NCBI GenBank assembly: GCA_011799875.1
Contig: CM022302.1
Location: 302,943,048-303,007,047 of the forward strand
DNA length: 64,000 nucleotides
Direction: 5' to 3'
DNA from: Thinopyrum elongatum
Lineage: Eukaryota; Streptophyta; Magnoliopsida; Poales; Poaceae
Both the position numbers and the translations under genes were made by a program. Below the pieces are notes generated by a model. It was not told the DNA's origin. It did not search any database and saw only the letters and a list, made by a program, of their open reading frames with translations. Numbering within the stretch: position 1 is the stretch's first letter; each line of letters begins with the position of its first letter. Below, piece by piece: positions 32,585-43,688 of this stretch.

Positions 32585-32856
32585 GGAGGCCCAAGGCAAC
32601 TGCTACAGAGGAAGACGATTTTTAGCCCATTCTGCATGCGTAGCTGCTGCTTGAACATACTATTCATCGCAAGCGCTCCAAGAACTAGGACGAATCACAG
32701 ATAATCAAGCAGGAGTAGGGTTTTACGCTGATCAGCGGCCCGAACCTGGGTAAAAATCCCCTCACGTTGATCATCGGTTCTGCTCTTTGTGCATACCTCT
32801 CCCCTTGCCGAACCGTAAAGGGGTCCCTCGAATCCCATAGGTGTCGTACGCCGACA

Positions 32857-32942
32857 TCTTTGGCGCGCCAGGTAGGGGGTCCGAGGTTGCACAAACCTGA
32901 TCTGGTGATCAGCGTGCCAGTTTCTTCATCATCTTTGTCGTC
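32857..32942 (+). other. Primer-binding region and leader of element B
   Basis: Three bases after the LTR the sequence reads TTGGCGCGCCAGGTAGGGGG, in the place of the primer-binding site. I cannot assign the primer tRNA with certainty. The gag ATG follows 86 bp after the LTR. Confidence 0.5.
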
Positions 32943-34378
32943 ATGCCACCCAAGAAGAAGGGTGCGGCAGCAGCTGTTCCATCTACGTCTTTCTTGCTCA
33001 TGCCTACTCGGACGGGTGACGGCGTGGATGCAAGAAGTGGAGGTTTAGAGCCTCCATGGCGGTTTGGAGATCTGAGCCAGGCGAGTGGCGTCGTTCGCAG
33101 TGGCGACGACAACCCGCACACCGGTAGATCCAGAGATGGAGCCGTGCTGCCTATAGGCGGTGCAACGAATTCCAGAGATCGGGGGACGCCGTCCAGGGCT
33201 CCCGCGCCGGCGCAGGCATCGCGGCCTTCCCAGGCCGCACGCGGCGAGCAGCGCCGAGACGTCGGTGGTTCTGAACGTCCCCATGCAGAGACTTCTCTAC
33301 ACTGATCCCAAGGCACGCAAGCCTAGCATGCACGCCAAACCACTGGTGAGGGTGGCGCGCGGTCGCGTGGTCGTGACGATGCTCCTTCTAATGCTGTTAG
33401 GAGTCAGAGCACCTCACACACATCGCACCTGTCGCCGCCACCTACGCCAGCAGAAGCTTTGGCACGCGCACAGCTGCTCCTTGATTTTCCCCCTGCTCCG
33501 GAGAAGATGGAGGACTGGCGATCTACTATCCAGAGCCTTTTCGGCTTCGCCAACAAGGATAGGCCGCAGCAAGCGGGGCCCTTGCGGCAGCGGTCTATCG
33601 TTCCGGCGCGAGCCGATGGTGAGAAGACCAGAGGCGGTGCTACCACGGTGCACTCCCCTCCACTACAGCAGCAGCGGTTGTCAACCCGGCGGACCGACGG
33701 TTGTGATGACGATTCCACGGCGTCGTCCGATCCGCGGATGCGCCGCGATCAGCGTCAAGTCCTCTAGGAATGAAGGCAAGAAGACGCTCGAACTACCATC
33801 GAGCGGCGACGGGAGGCGCGTCATCAATCCGATAAACGTGCAGGGCCTACTATTGACAAGCCTGCGCCAGGGGATGCAGGCGACTTACCCTATGAGGTAG
33901 GTTGTCCAGTGTTTACCCATGAGCTGCGGCGAGTCCAGTGGCCCAACTCCCGAACCTTCAAACCAGAGGTCCCAGAGAAATATGACGGCAAGACTCACCC
34001 CTCGGAGTTCCTGAGCATCTACACCATTGCGGTGCAGGCTGCCAGAGGCCGAGACGACAAGATACTTGCCAACTACTTCCCGTTGGTGCTTAAACCCAAC
34101 GTCAGGTCGTGGTTGATGCATCTGCCGGAGAATTCCATTTCTTCCTGGTCAGATCTGTGCCCTCAGTTTGTTGGTGCCTTTGTTGGAGGCCACCAAGCTC
34201 CTGGTCAAGAAAGTGATTTACATATCCTCCCCCAAAGGGAGGGCGAGCCCCTGCGCAAGTTTATCCAGAGGTTTAGCCGAGTGCAGTACAATATTCCAGA
34301 TGTTCATCCTGCCGCTGTTGTTAGCTCGTTTCATCAGAACATGCGTAACCGCAAGATGCGTGAAGAGCTGGCGATGAA
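32943..34378 (+). pseudogene. Gag of element B, N-terminal portion
   Basis: ATG at 32943 opens 'MPPKKKGAAAAVPSTSF'; the same frame continues through a low-complexity region to 'DLPYEVGCPVFTHELRRVQW' (about 33880-33940), 'LPENSISSWSDL' and 'FSRVQYNIPDVHP', the capsid region. I chose this start because it is the first ATG after the LTR and stays in frame with the capsid. Stops at 33303-33305 (TGA), about 33325, 33765-33767 (TAG) and about 33771 interrupt it. The coding sequence is cut at 34378 by element C and resumes in frame at 47921. Confidence 0.85.
34374..34378. repeat. Left target-site duplication of element C (ATGAA)
   Basis: ATGAA is repeated at 47916-47920, flanking element C exactly. 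Confidence 0.97.
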
Positions 34379-35040
34379 TGTGACGCCCCCGGCTCAATCG
34401 TGCACTAAAAATACATGCAAATGCACACGATCAAGCCTAAGGACTCACGGGAAGATATCACAACACAACTCTAAAACATAAATAAAGTCATACAAGCTTT
34501 ATATTACAAGCCAGGGGCCTCGAGGGCTCGAATACATAAGCTTGCGTACAAGCGTCAGCGGAAGCATTAGATATCTGTGTACAGATATGAAATAGAAACA
34601 GAAAGGCCTTTAGAAAGGCGGGGCAAAATAAAACACTACGATCGAAAGGCGAAGGCCTCCTGCCTGGGACCCTCCGATCCTACTCCTGGTCGTCAGTCAA
34701 CTCGTAGTGGTATCCATCCTCTGGGTAGTAGTAGTAGTAGACGATTGACGGGGCATCTGTCTCAAGGGGCTCCGTCCTCTGGTCGCGACAAACTGATATG
34801 GGGAGAAAAGGTAAACAAAGCAACCGTGAGTACTCAGAAGTACTCAGCAAGCAAGGATCTACACTACATATGCAACATTTTCAAAGGGAGGCTGTATATG
34901 TGGACTGGGCTGCAGAAATGCCAGAATAGAGAGAAGGCCTAGTCCTATCGAAGACTAGCATCTTTAGCGGTCTTGCAGAAATAGAAGAGGGTAGAACAGT
35001 ACAATATAATGTAGCAGTATCATTAAGTCTCATCCTCACC

Positions 35041-35150
35041 CTGAGATCCTTTCTCGACTCCCTGCGAGAAAGCAATCCCAGAGCCATACAGTCATCAACC
35101 TCGTTCGGAGATCCCTTCTCGACTCCCTGCGAGAAGCAATCCCGGAGCCA
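35041..35150. repeat. Direct repeat pair in the LTR of element C
   Basis: GAGATCCTTTCTCGACTCCC and GAGATCCCTTCTCGACTCCC begin two near-identical blocks of about 45 bp about 66 bp apart, each containing an inverted pair TTCTCG/CGAGAA. The same pair is in the other LTR at about 44350-44455. Confidence 0.75.
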
Positions 35151-35872
35151 AATATCCAGGTATCCAGTTCTAAAATTGTATCAATCAGGATACAACTCCG
35201 AGTGTCCTTTACCGTAGGACAGGCTATCGATAGAAGTTTTCTTCCCTGCAGGGGTGCACCAACTTACCCAACACGCTCGATTAACTCCGGCCGGACACAC
35301 TTTCCTGGGTCATGCCCGGCCTCGGCCAAACGACACATCGCAACCCTACCTACAGCTCAGCAGAGAGGTCCCCGCCGGTCTACATCCTAAGCGCAAGGGG
35401 GTCTTGGCCATCGCCCCTCGCCCTTCGGGTCGTTGCGCACACGGTGAAGCCAGGCACCAACACTACAGGAAGGCGCCGGTTCGTCCGTGCCGCCATGCTG
35501 AACTAGACGTCTGACAGAGCTTTCAGCTGATGCATACGATGCAGAACGCCCATACTATGCCCACGTGATGGTTAGTGCTATCAGACCAGAGGCCTGCTCG
35601 GATCAAATATCCAAACCGTTAGGACTAGGGGCTTGCGGTAACGAGCAGAGACTCACGAAAGATGTGACCCCGTCGCCCCGTCTCGAGGACTTGCTGCAAG
35701 GGTTAAGACTGCCCGGCAGCGCCTCGTATTCAGCACTCGGGCACCACACTGGCACCCGTCTTCACAACACTCGCCTCTCAGGCGCACGCGGGTACCCCTC
35801 AGGGTCGACCCGCCTTTCCAAGTAACAGTGTAAAGTCCAAGTATCCGTGTGTCCATAACATTAGGGGAATCC

Positions 35873-36077
35873 GAGGTATCACCCTCGTTGGATTCCTACT
35901 CGATGTCTCCGTCAAGGTGAACTCGGAGGAATCACCCTCACTGGGTCCACACTTGAGGTGTTGTACGACAGCGTCGTTATCGGAAGCGGTGAAGGAGGAA
36001 TCACCCTCAATGACCACGACCGAATAGCTACTCTACAGAGTTAACATCAGAGGTGCTACATGAGGTATCACCCTCGG
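35873..36077. repeat. Four spaced copies of AGG(A/T)ATCACCCTC in the LTR of element C
   Basis: Copies start at about 35874, 35927, 35996 and 36064, spaced about 53-69 bases. The intervening sequences are only loosely similar. The other LTR has the same set (about 45181-45385), with one copy changed to ATCAACCTC. Confidence 0.7.
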
Positions 36078-38611
36078 CACTCGATAGTAACGCTGCAGCG
36101 TCGTTACAACTAGGGGGTGATGTGCGGTGTCGGGGCCTGGTCTTCAATTCCCGTTGATCGGGTCTTCTGATAATCCAGCGGGGCAGTCGGGATAAGTGGG
36201 GTCACTGATATGTCTCTACCCAGCCTAGACTAAGCAGTTTAGGATATGCAGGTAATTATCAACAGCAGGTTACAATGAACAGGCTATGCATCAGAATAGG
36301 TAAAGCAGCAGCAGCAGCAATTCTAATGCAAGCATCGGAAATTAGAATGGGCGATATCGGAATGATCAAAGGGGGGGGGGGCTTGCCTGGTTGCTCTGGC
36401 AAGAAGGAGGGGTCGTCAACACCGTAGTCGATCGGAGCTCCTGAGCTGCGTCGGCCTCGGGGACGACGTCGGTGTCGGGGTCTAACAAGAGAGAAGAGGG
36501 GGAGGAAACAAGTAAATACATGACAACATAAGCAGCACGGAGCAGGCTATGCTAACGTGCAGTGCAGGGTTGCTTGAAGACACGTCTAAGTCTTTTAGTT
36601 ATTTTAGGAATTTGTTTGGCATTATTTTATTAGGGTCATGCACTATTCATCTATCTGAAACAGGCAAAAAAGTTGCATGTTCAGATAGTTAGAGGCATCT
36701 AACAGGTATGTGGGTAGCGTATTCGGATTCGTGGGATTTTTCTAACCATTTTTCATATATAAGTTATTTTCATCGGGGTTACGGATTTAAAAGATATGAT
36801 TTTCTAAAGTTTTTATTAATTTCTGGAATTTATTTATTCTATTAAATCAACATTATCCAAAACAGTACAGGGTGACGACACTGTGACGCAATGCTGACGT
36901 CAGCAGTCAGCAGGGGGTTGTCCAAAGTCAAACCTGACAGTGGGGCCCACATGTCAGTATCACATTAGTTAATCCAGTGTTTAGTTTAAACTAAGCAGGA
37001 TTAATTAGGGGTGGGCGCCCTTAGTCAGTGTCTAATTAGGGTTTAATTAACTAATTAATTAATTAATATTTTTATTAACATTTTATTTATTTTTAAAATT
37101 GAATTAAACGAGCGGGACCCACATGTCAGTGGGCCACTGTGCCTAGTCAGCAGCGCTGACCAGTCAACTGGGCACGTGGGGCCCAGCGGTCAGTGGCACA
37201 GGCGGTGGGGGCCACGTGCCATGTCGGCGCCGGCCACCGGAGCACGCCGGCGAGCTCTCCCGCGGCGGCGCAACTCCGGCGACTTCGGGAATCGCCCACA
37301 GGGCGTTATTTTGCGCGCGGCTTGGCGCGTTCGATAGCTAGCGAGGTGCCGCATCGCGTGGGGGTGGTGGCTGGGTCGGGGGTCACCGGAAATGGCGCCG
37401 GCGACGACCGCAGCGGCGATGGCTTCGGGTGCACAACGGGGACAGCGCTACGGCACGCTATGGGGCAAGGCGAAGTGCTAGCGAGGTCCAACGCAGCACG
37501 GGGAACACAATGCGCATGGGCACGGGGCCCAAGGGTCGCCGGGAGCACGCCGGCGACGAGCAAGGCGGATGCGCGTTCGGTGACGAAGGGGGCGGCACCA
37601 AAGGCTAGCTAGTGGCGACGAGAGAGAGCGGGGAGGAAGCAGAGGCTCACTGTGAGCCGTAGGGAAGTGGCAGCGGGCTCGGGGAGGTGTCGACGGCGGC
37701 GAATCGGCGGCGGTGATGCGGGCACCTGAAGGTTGAAGATGACGGCGTAGGAGGCCAAGCAGAGGCGCTCGGCTTCGGCTCGATGGCGCAGTCGAAGGAG
37801 GCGACGATGGCGTGCACCGTGGACACGTCGGGGAGGCAAGAGGGGCACGGTGGCCGCGGCTGTTACGGCGGCAGCGCCATGGTCGCGCTCGGGCTTGCGG
37901 GAGAGTAGAGGGACGAGGCAGGGAGAGGAGGAATTGAGGCAAGGGAGTGCCAGGGGGGCCGTAGGAGCTGCTCTTATCCTCACGCGGCGCGGGAGCGCGC
38001 CGTCGATCGGGGGAGAGGGGGGGCCAGGGTGTGCGCGCAGGGTGCTCGACAGCGGCTCGGGTGAGCAGTGGGGCGAGGTGGGAGGAGGCGCCAGGCGGGC
38101 TGGGCCGGCCACTGTGCTGACTTAGGCCCAGCACAGTGGGCCTTTTTCCTTTTTTTTGTTTTCTGTTTCTTTTTCTGCTTTTCTTTATTCCTTTTTCTGT
38201 TTTGTAAATATTTAGGCACCCAAATGACTTTTGTAAAAATTGTGACCTGGTCCACAAATCACAGGGCATTGTATACCATCGCAATAAAATGGTTTGGTGT
38301 CCATATCTTTTTATTTGAATTTTATTTAATTGAAAATGAATTAAATAGTGTTATTTTGCTACTGTTAGAGTCTCTTAATTAATTTATTATTTGTTGGTTA
38401 CAATTTTAGAATGGTCTCTGGAATATTTGCCATTTAATGAACAATTTAGTTTTTATGTTGGACAACTTTTATTTTCCACTTTCATTTAAATTTTGATTTG
38501 ACTTAGGAGTTGAAATGCAATATGATGCTAATGATGATTATGCACTGTTGATCATGATGACATGGCATAATAAAAAGGGGATTACTGTAGTTAACCACTG
38601 GGGGTGTTACA

Positions 38612-38647
38612 AATCTCCACCACTAACAAGAATTCTCGTCCCGAGAA
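38612..38647 (-). other. Polypurine tract region of element C
   Basis: The minus strand reads 'TTGTTAGTGGTGGAGATT' directly before the LTR start TGTAACACCCCC. The last pol codons end at 38648, so pol almost touches the tract. Confidence 0.6.
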
Positions 38648-41600
38648 TTAAGAGGTAGAAGGAAAAATTTTGGGGTATTCCGCACGAAGATTATCCTCGC
38701 GTTCCCAAGTGGCTTCATCTTTAGTATGATTTGACCACTGTACTTTGAGGAACTTGGTAACCTTCTGACGGGTCCGACGTTCAGCTTCATCGAGAATGCG
38801 GATCGGATGCTCCTTATAAGAAAGATCATCTTGCAATTTGAGCATCTCGTGATCCACAGCTCGGTGCGGAGATTCCTTGAAGCATTGACGAAGTTGCGAC
38901 ACATGGAAGACGTCGTGGATATGAGAGAATTGCGGCGGCAACTCCAATTTATATGCCACCTGTCCACGCCTAGCAATAATGCGGAAAGGACCAATGTAGC
39001 GTGGAGCTAGCTTGCCCTTGATTCCAAAACGGTGTGTGCCTTTCATCGGGGTGACTTGCAGATAAGCCTGATCACCAGGTTGATAAGTCAAACCCCATCG
39101 TTTGCGATCATAGTTGCTCTTCTGGCGGTCCTGAGCCACCTTGAGATTTTCCCGGACAATACGAACTTGTTCTTCGGCGTGTTGAATAATATCCGGACCC
39201 ACGAGCGGTCGTTCCCCAGTTTCTGACCAATTCAGAGGGGTTCGACACTTACGTCCATAGAGTACTTCGAAGGGGGCCATTTTCAAGCTGGCTTGATAGC
39301 TGTTGTTATAAGAGAACTCGGCATACGAGAGAGATTCTTCCCATTTCTTGCCGAAAGAAATAACACAAGCCCGAAGCATGTCTTCAAGCACTTGATTAAC
39401 TCGTTCAACTTGGCCTTGGGATTGGGGATGATAAGCTGAACTCCAGGTAATATGAGTTCCCATAGCTCTTTGGAAACTTTCCCAGAATTTGGAAGTGAAA
39501 AGGCCGCCACGGTCCGAATTAATCTCCTTCGGAATACCGTGGAGTGAAACAATTCTGGAGATATACAACTCTGCTAACTGACTAGCAGTGATAGTCTCTT
39601 TGACAGGCAGAAAGTGTGCAACTTTGGAAAGTTGATCGATGACGACAAGAATAGCATCGTGACCCTTCTGTGACCTGGGAAGTCCTGTAACGAAATCCAT
39701 TTGAACCTTATGCCATTTCCATAGAGGAATAGGAAGTGGTTGCAGAATTCCAGCTGGTTTCTGATGTTCTGCTTTAACGCGACGACACACATCACATTCA
39801 GCAACATAACGAGCAATGTCCTGCTTCATTCTAGACCACCAGTACCTTTGACGGAGATCACGATACATCTTGGTGCTACCCGGATGAATAGACAGCGGGG
39901 TATCATGTGCCTCCTTCATGACCTTGCCGGTCATAAGCTCGAAGCGAGGTACGACAATGCAGTTTCTGAAATACAAGGTTCCATCTTCAGACAGCGAGAA
40001 ATCCATGTACTTTACAAGGTGAAGGTCTTTCTTCATGAGATCAATTTCAGCATCTTTAGCTTGCGCATTCTTAACAGCTTTCTCAAGATCTGGTTGTATC
40101 ACAAGGTTATTAAGAGAACCCTGTGGAACAATCCATAGATTCAGCTTGCACAGTTCTTCAAAAAGACGAGGTTGAGCTCGCCTAACCATGAGGTTGTCGC
40201 AATAGGACTTGCGGCTTAAGGCATCAGCCATCACGTTAGCCTTGCCAGGGGTATAGGATATACCCAAATCATAGTCCGCAATGGCCTCCATCCATCTTTG
40301 CTGACGGTGGTTTAGAGAAGGTTGAGTGAACAAGTACTTCAGACTTTTATGATCCGTGTAGATCTCGCAACGATTACCGAGAAGGTAATGTCGCCACAAC
40401 TGCAATGCATAGATCACAACAGCTAGTTCTAGATCATGTACCGGATAATTCTCTTCATGTGGGCGCAACTGACGAGAGCCATAAACAATCACTTTACGCT
40501 CTTGCATTAGGACACAGCCTAATCCTTCACGGGATGCGTCACAATAGATCACAAAGTCTTTGCGGGTATCTGGAGGAGATAGTACTGGGGCAGATGTCAG
40601 CTTGTCTTTGAGTGTCTGGAAACTTTCCTGACATTTTTCTGTCCATTCAAATTTAACGCCCTTGTGAAGCAGATCAGTCAAAGGCTTAGCAATCTTGGAA
40701 AAGTTCTCGACAAATCGACGGCAATAGCTTGCAAGGCCGAGAAAACTTGTCACTTGCTTGACGTTCTTCGGAGGAGTCCAGTCCAGAATAGCCTAAACTC
40801 GTTCTGGGTTAACGGCAATGCCATCTTTTGAAATCACATGACCGAGATATGTTACTTCAGAAAGCCAAAATTCACATTTGGAGTATTTGGCATACAACTA
40901 GTGTTCTCGGAGCCTTTCTAGTACAAGACGGAGGTGTTCAACATGTTCTTCTTTATTCTTTGAATATACCAGAATATCATCTAGATATACCACGACAAAC
41001 TTATCGAGGTAATCCATGAAGATATAATTCATCAGACGGGAGAATGTGGCTGGAGCATTTGTTAAGCCAAAAGACATAACAGTATACTCATAAGAACCAT
41101 AGCGAGTAACGAAGGCTGTCTTCGGAATATCCTCTTCACGAACACGGATCTGATGGTATCCCAATCTCAAATCAAGCTTAGAGAATAATGAGGAACCGGC
41201 AAGTTGATCATACAAATCATTGATCCGGGGAAGCGGATATTTATTCTGGATTGTAGCTTGGTTAATGGGCCGATAATCCTGAACCAATCGGTTAGTTCCA
41301 TCCTTCTTCTTAACGAAGAGTGAAGGTGCTCCCCAAGCAGAGGAACTAGGGCGGATGAAACCTTTCTTAAGTGACGTGTCGATTTCCTCCTTAAGTTCAA
41401 GAAGGTGGTGCGGAGGCATTTTATAAGGACGCTTCGCAATAGGAGTTGTGCCAGGCTTCAAGTCGATGACGAACTCAACAGCTCTAGCAGGGGGTATTCC
41501 TGGAAGTTCTTCTAGAAAGACGTCTTGGAAATCATGAACAACTGGAACGTTCTCGATGCCTTCAAGAGGTGAAGCGTTCAATGCATTTAGAACATATATC

Positions 41601-43072
41601 TGAGCTTCGGCGTCCTGCACTATACGAGCTGAGTATCTGACAGTCTGACCGGAAGGGTGTGTGAGGCGGACTGTTTCAGTGGCACAGTCAATCAAAGCTT
41701 TATGAGGCTTCAACCAGTCCATACCGAGAATAATGTCTATGTTGGAGGTCTTGAGAGCAATAAGTGAAACGGGGAACATCAATCCTCCGATCACAATGTG
41801 GTTACCGTGGCTAACCATGGTAGTTTGCCAATTAGCCCCAGGTGAATGGATTACTAATGGGATGGACATCTCCTCGAAAAGTATATCATGGCTTCGCGCA
41901 AAACTTTCGGACATGAAGGAGTGCGATGCTCCAGAATCAAAGAGGACTGAAGCTGGGATTGAATTCACTAGAAGGGTGCCCATCACAATGTTGGGGTCCT
42001 ATCGAACTTCTTCCATGTTGACTTGGTTGACATGAACAAGTTGACTAGCAGGTAGTCTGGCACTACGATTTCTGGAATGATGGGTCCGATGGCCCTTCCT
42101 AAAAACAACAGGATGACGTGATGCATTCTGAGGCTGACCTTGATGACAGTTAAAAGCACGGTGCCCTGGCTGTCCACACTGGTGGCACAGACCATCATTA
42201 TGGGGACAAACACCAACATTGGGCTATCCACTTGAAATGTTCAGTTGCCTTGGTGGTGGGGGCAGACGAGGTGCAGCATATGACGGCCTTGGTGTTGGAG
42301 CAGGTCGATGATGAATATTGTGAGGGATCCAGACTCGACATTTCTGAGTAGGTCGACTGGAAGAAGAACCGACATCTCGAGTACGCTTGAGCGACTCCTG
42401 GTACTCAGTCAGAGATGTTTCAACTTGGAAAGATTTGCTGACAAGCGTTGCGAAGTCTGTGAAATCATGGATAGCAAGTGCAAGTTTTATATCAGTACGT
42501 AGTCCTTCATGGAATTTCTCCTGCTTGCGAGTGTCGGTGTTGATGTCATCCTCAGCATAGCGGGACAGTTCGATAAATTTCCTCTGATATTCATCCACAG
42601 TCATTTTGCCCTGTGAGAGTTTGCAGAACTCCTGCTTCTTCTAGTCGATCAGACCTTGAGGAATGTACCATGCACGAAAGGCTGACTGAAATTCCTGCCA
42701 AGTGGTTACAGTCTCTGCAGGCAACATACCCTTGTGGCTTTCCCACCATTGAGCAGCGGGACCCTTCAAGTGGAATGTCGCAAAGGTGACGTAACTGTCA
42801 GGGGCAACATTAGCTGACTCCATCTCAAACAGGATGTCACGAAGCCAATCATCAGCATCCATAGGATTGGTGTAGTTGCGGAAAACGGACGGATTGAGGC
42901 GCACAAATTCTGCCAGAGTTATTGAAACATTCTGTTGCTGAGCATTCTAAGTTGGGAATTGAGCCAATACTCCGGTCATAAACTGACGGTTAAGCTCAAA
43001 CTGCTAACGGTTGAGTTCAAACTGCTGCATCATGGCGGCAATATAGGGTGGAAGTGGAGGATCATCAGCCAT
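38648..43072 (-). pseudogene. Gag-pol of element C: gag, protease, RT, RNase H, integrase, chromodomain
   Basis: One frame from ATG 43072 to the stop at 38648. Domains in order: gag with 'FELNR' repeated, 'YTNPMDADDWLRDI' (about 42870) and 'DEYQRKFIELSRYAEDD' (about 42580); zinc knuckle CX2CX4HX4C at about 42187-42146; protease '[10 protein letters not shown]' (about 41940); RT with 'YLDDILVYS' (about 40970); RNase H with 'VIYCDASREGLGCVL' (about 40550); integrase with 'CDVCRRVK', 'MDFVTGLP', 'SDRGG' and 'SAYHPQSQGQVERVNQ'; chromodomain 'WSNHTKDEATWERE' near 38710. Seven in-frame stops interrupt it, all TAG: 43004, 42947, 42641, 42224, 41999, 40898 and 40793 (lowest base). There is no frameshift. 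From 40753 on, 701 codons are open. Confidence 0.95.
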
Positions 43073-43670
43073 CCTGCCAAATCAACAGGGGCAGTTTAGC
43101 AAGAAAAACTGCAGGTGTACGGAATGATTCATGAAGTATCATGCACCACAGAAGGAAGTGCAATAGATAATTCAGCATATTCGCACCAGACATTCAAATA
43201 CGCACATAGCCTCGGTTAGTATCCGACATTATGATAGCTGAAAGGGGAAGGCTAGACATCTAGGCGGCACGCAGGCACGCGGTAGGGAAGTGCACAACGA
43301 GACATAGCAAAGGCTACATCAACGTCGGAGAAAACTATTGGAGCGAGGAATCTGCAAGTGACAACACAGGGTGCCCTCGATAAAAGGATCCTGTAAGTAG
43401 AACCTGGCCCAAAATCTTGAAGCAAGGGGGGATAATTTCAGAACTCCGGGTGGATGTGAGCACGAGAGCCTAATGTTGGAGTTAGTAAAATTTTAACCCG
43501 AATAGAAGAGAGAGCAGAGTCACAGAATAAAGGTCGAGGAGTAAAAGATCCTAATACCACCCAATTGGCGACGTGGGCCCGTAAGCCACACAGCCAAGTT
43601 AGTAAAACAGTTTTCGATTACTAGACTCAACTTTGGCCAAGGAGTTGGAAAGGGGGGTTCCTACAGTCAG
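43073..43670 (-). other. Leader of element C
   Basis: About 600 bp between the PBS and the gag ATG with no ORF of note, as expected for a 5' untranslated leader holding packaging signals. No specific motif is recognised. Confidence 0.65.
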
Positions 43671-43685
43671 TCGGCTCTGATACCA
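43671..43685 (-). other. Primer-binding site of element C (tRNA-Met type)
   Basis: The minus strand reads TGGTATCAGAGCCGA three bases after the LTR end, a standard initiator tRNA-Met match. Confidence 0.9.
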
Positions 43686-43688
43686 ACT

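Larger units (their letters stand above)
32081..32856 (+). repeat. 5' LTR of element B
   Basis: It starts TGCCGGTGTACTAAAT (one base changed from TGTCGG in the 3' copy) and ends TCGTACGCCGACA. It lacks a 12-13 bp segment near 32455 present in the 3' LTR. A perfect palindrome lies at 32255-32274. Confidence 0.95.
34379..38611 (-). repeat. 3' LTR of element C
   Basis: Plus strand TGTGACGCCCCCGGCTC to GGGGGTGTTACA. It contains (GTA)n and (GCA)n microsatellites (about 34727, 36305), a G run near 36370, a G+C-rich block (about 37130-38120) with shadow ORFs on both strands, and a T/C-rich tract at 38147-38205. Two kinds of internal direct repeat are listed separately. No gene is supported. Confidence 0.95.

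Noticed and set aside
37193..38284. Overlapping long ORFs on both strands in a G+C-rich block, repeated at 46497-47588
   Set aside because: They lie in the two LTRs of element C and are alike only because LTRs are duplicates. Frames overlap on both strands, with Arg/Ala/Pro-rich low-complexity translations and no motif.
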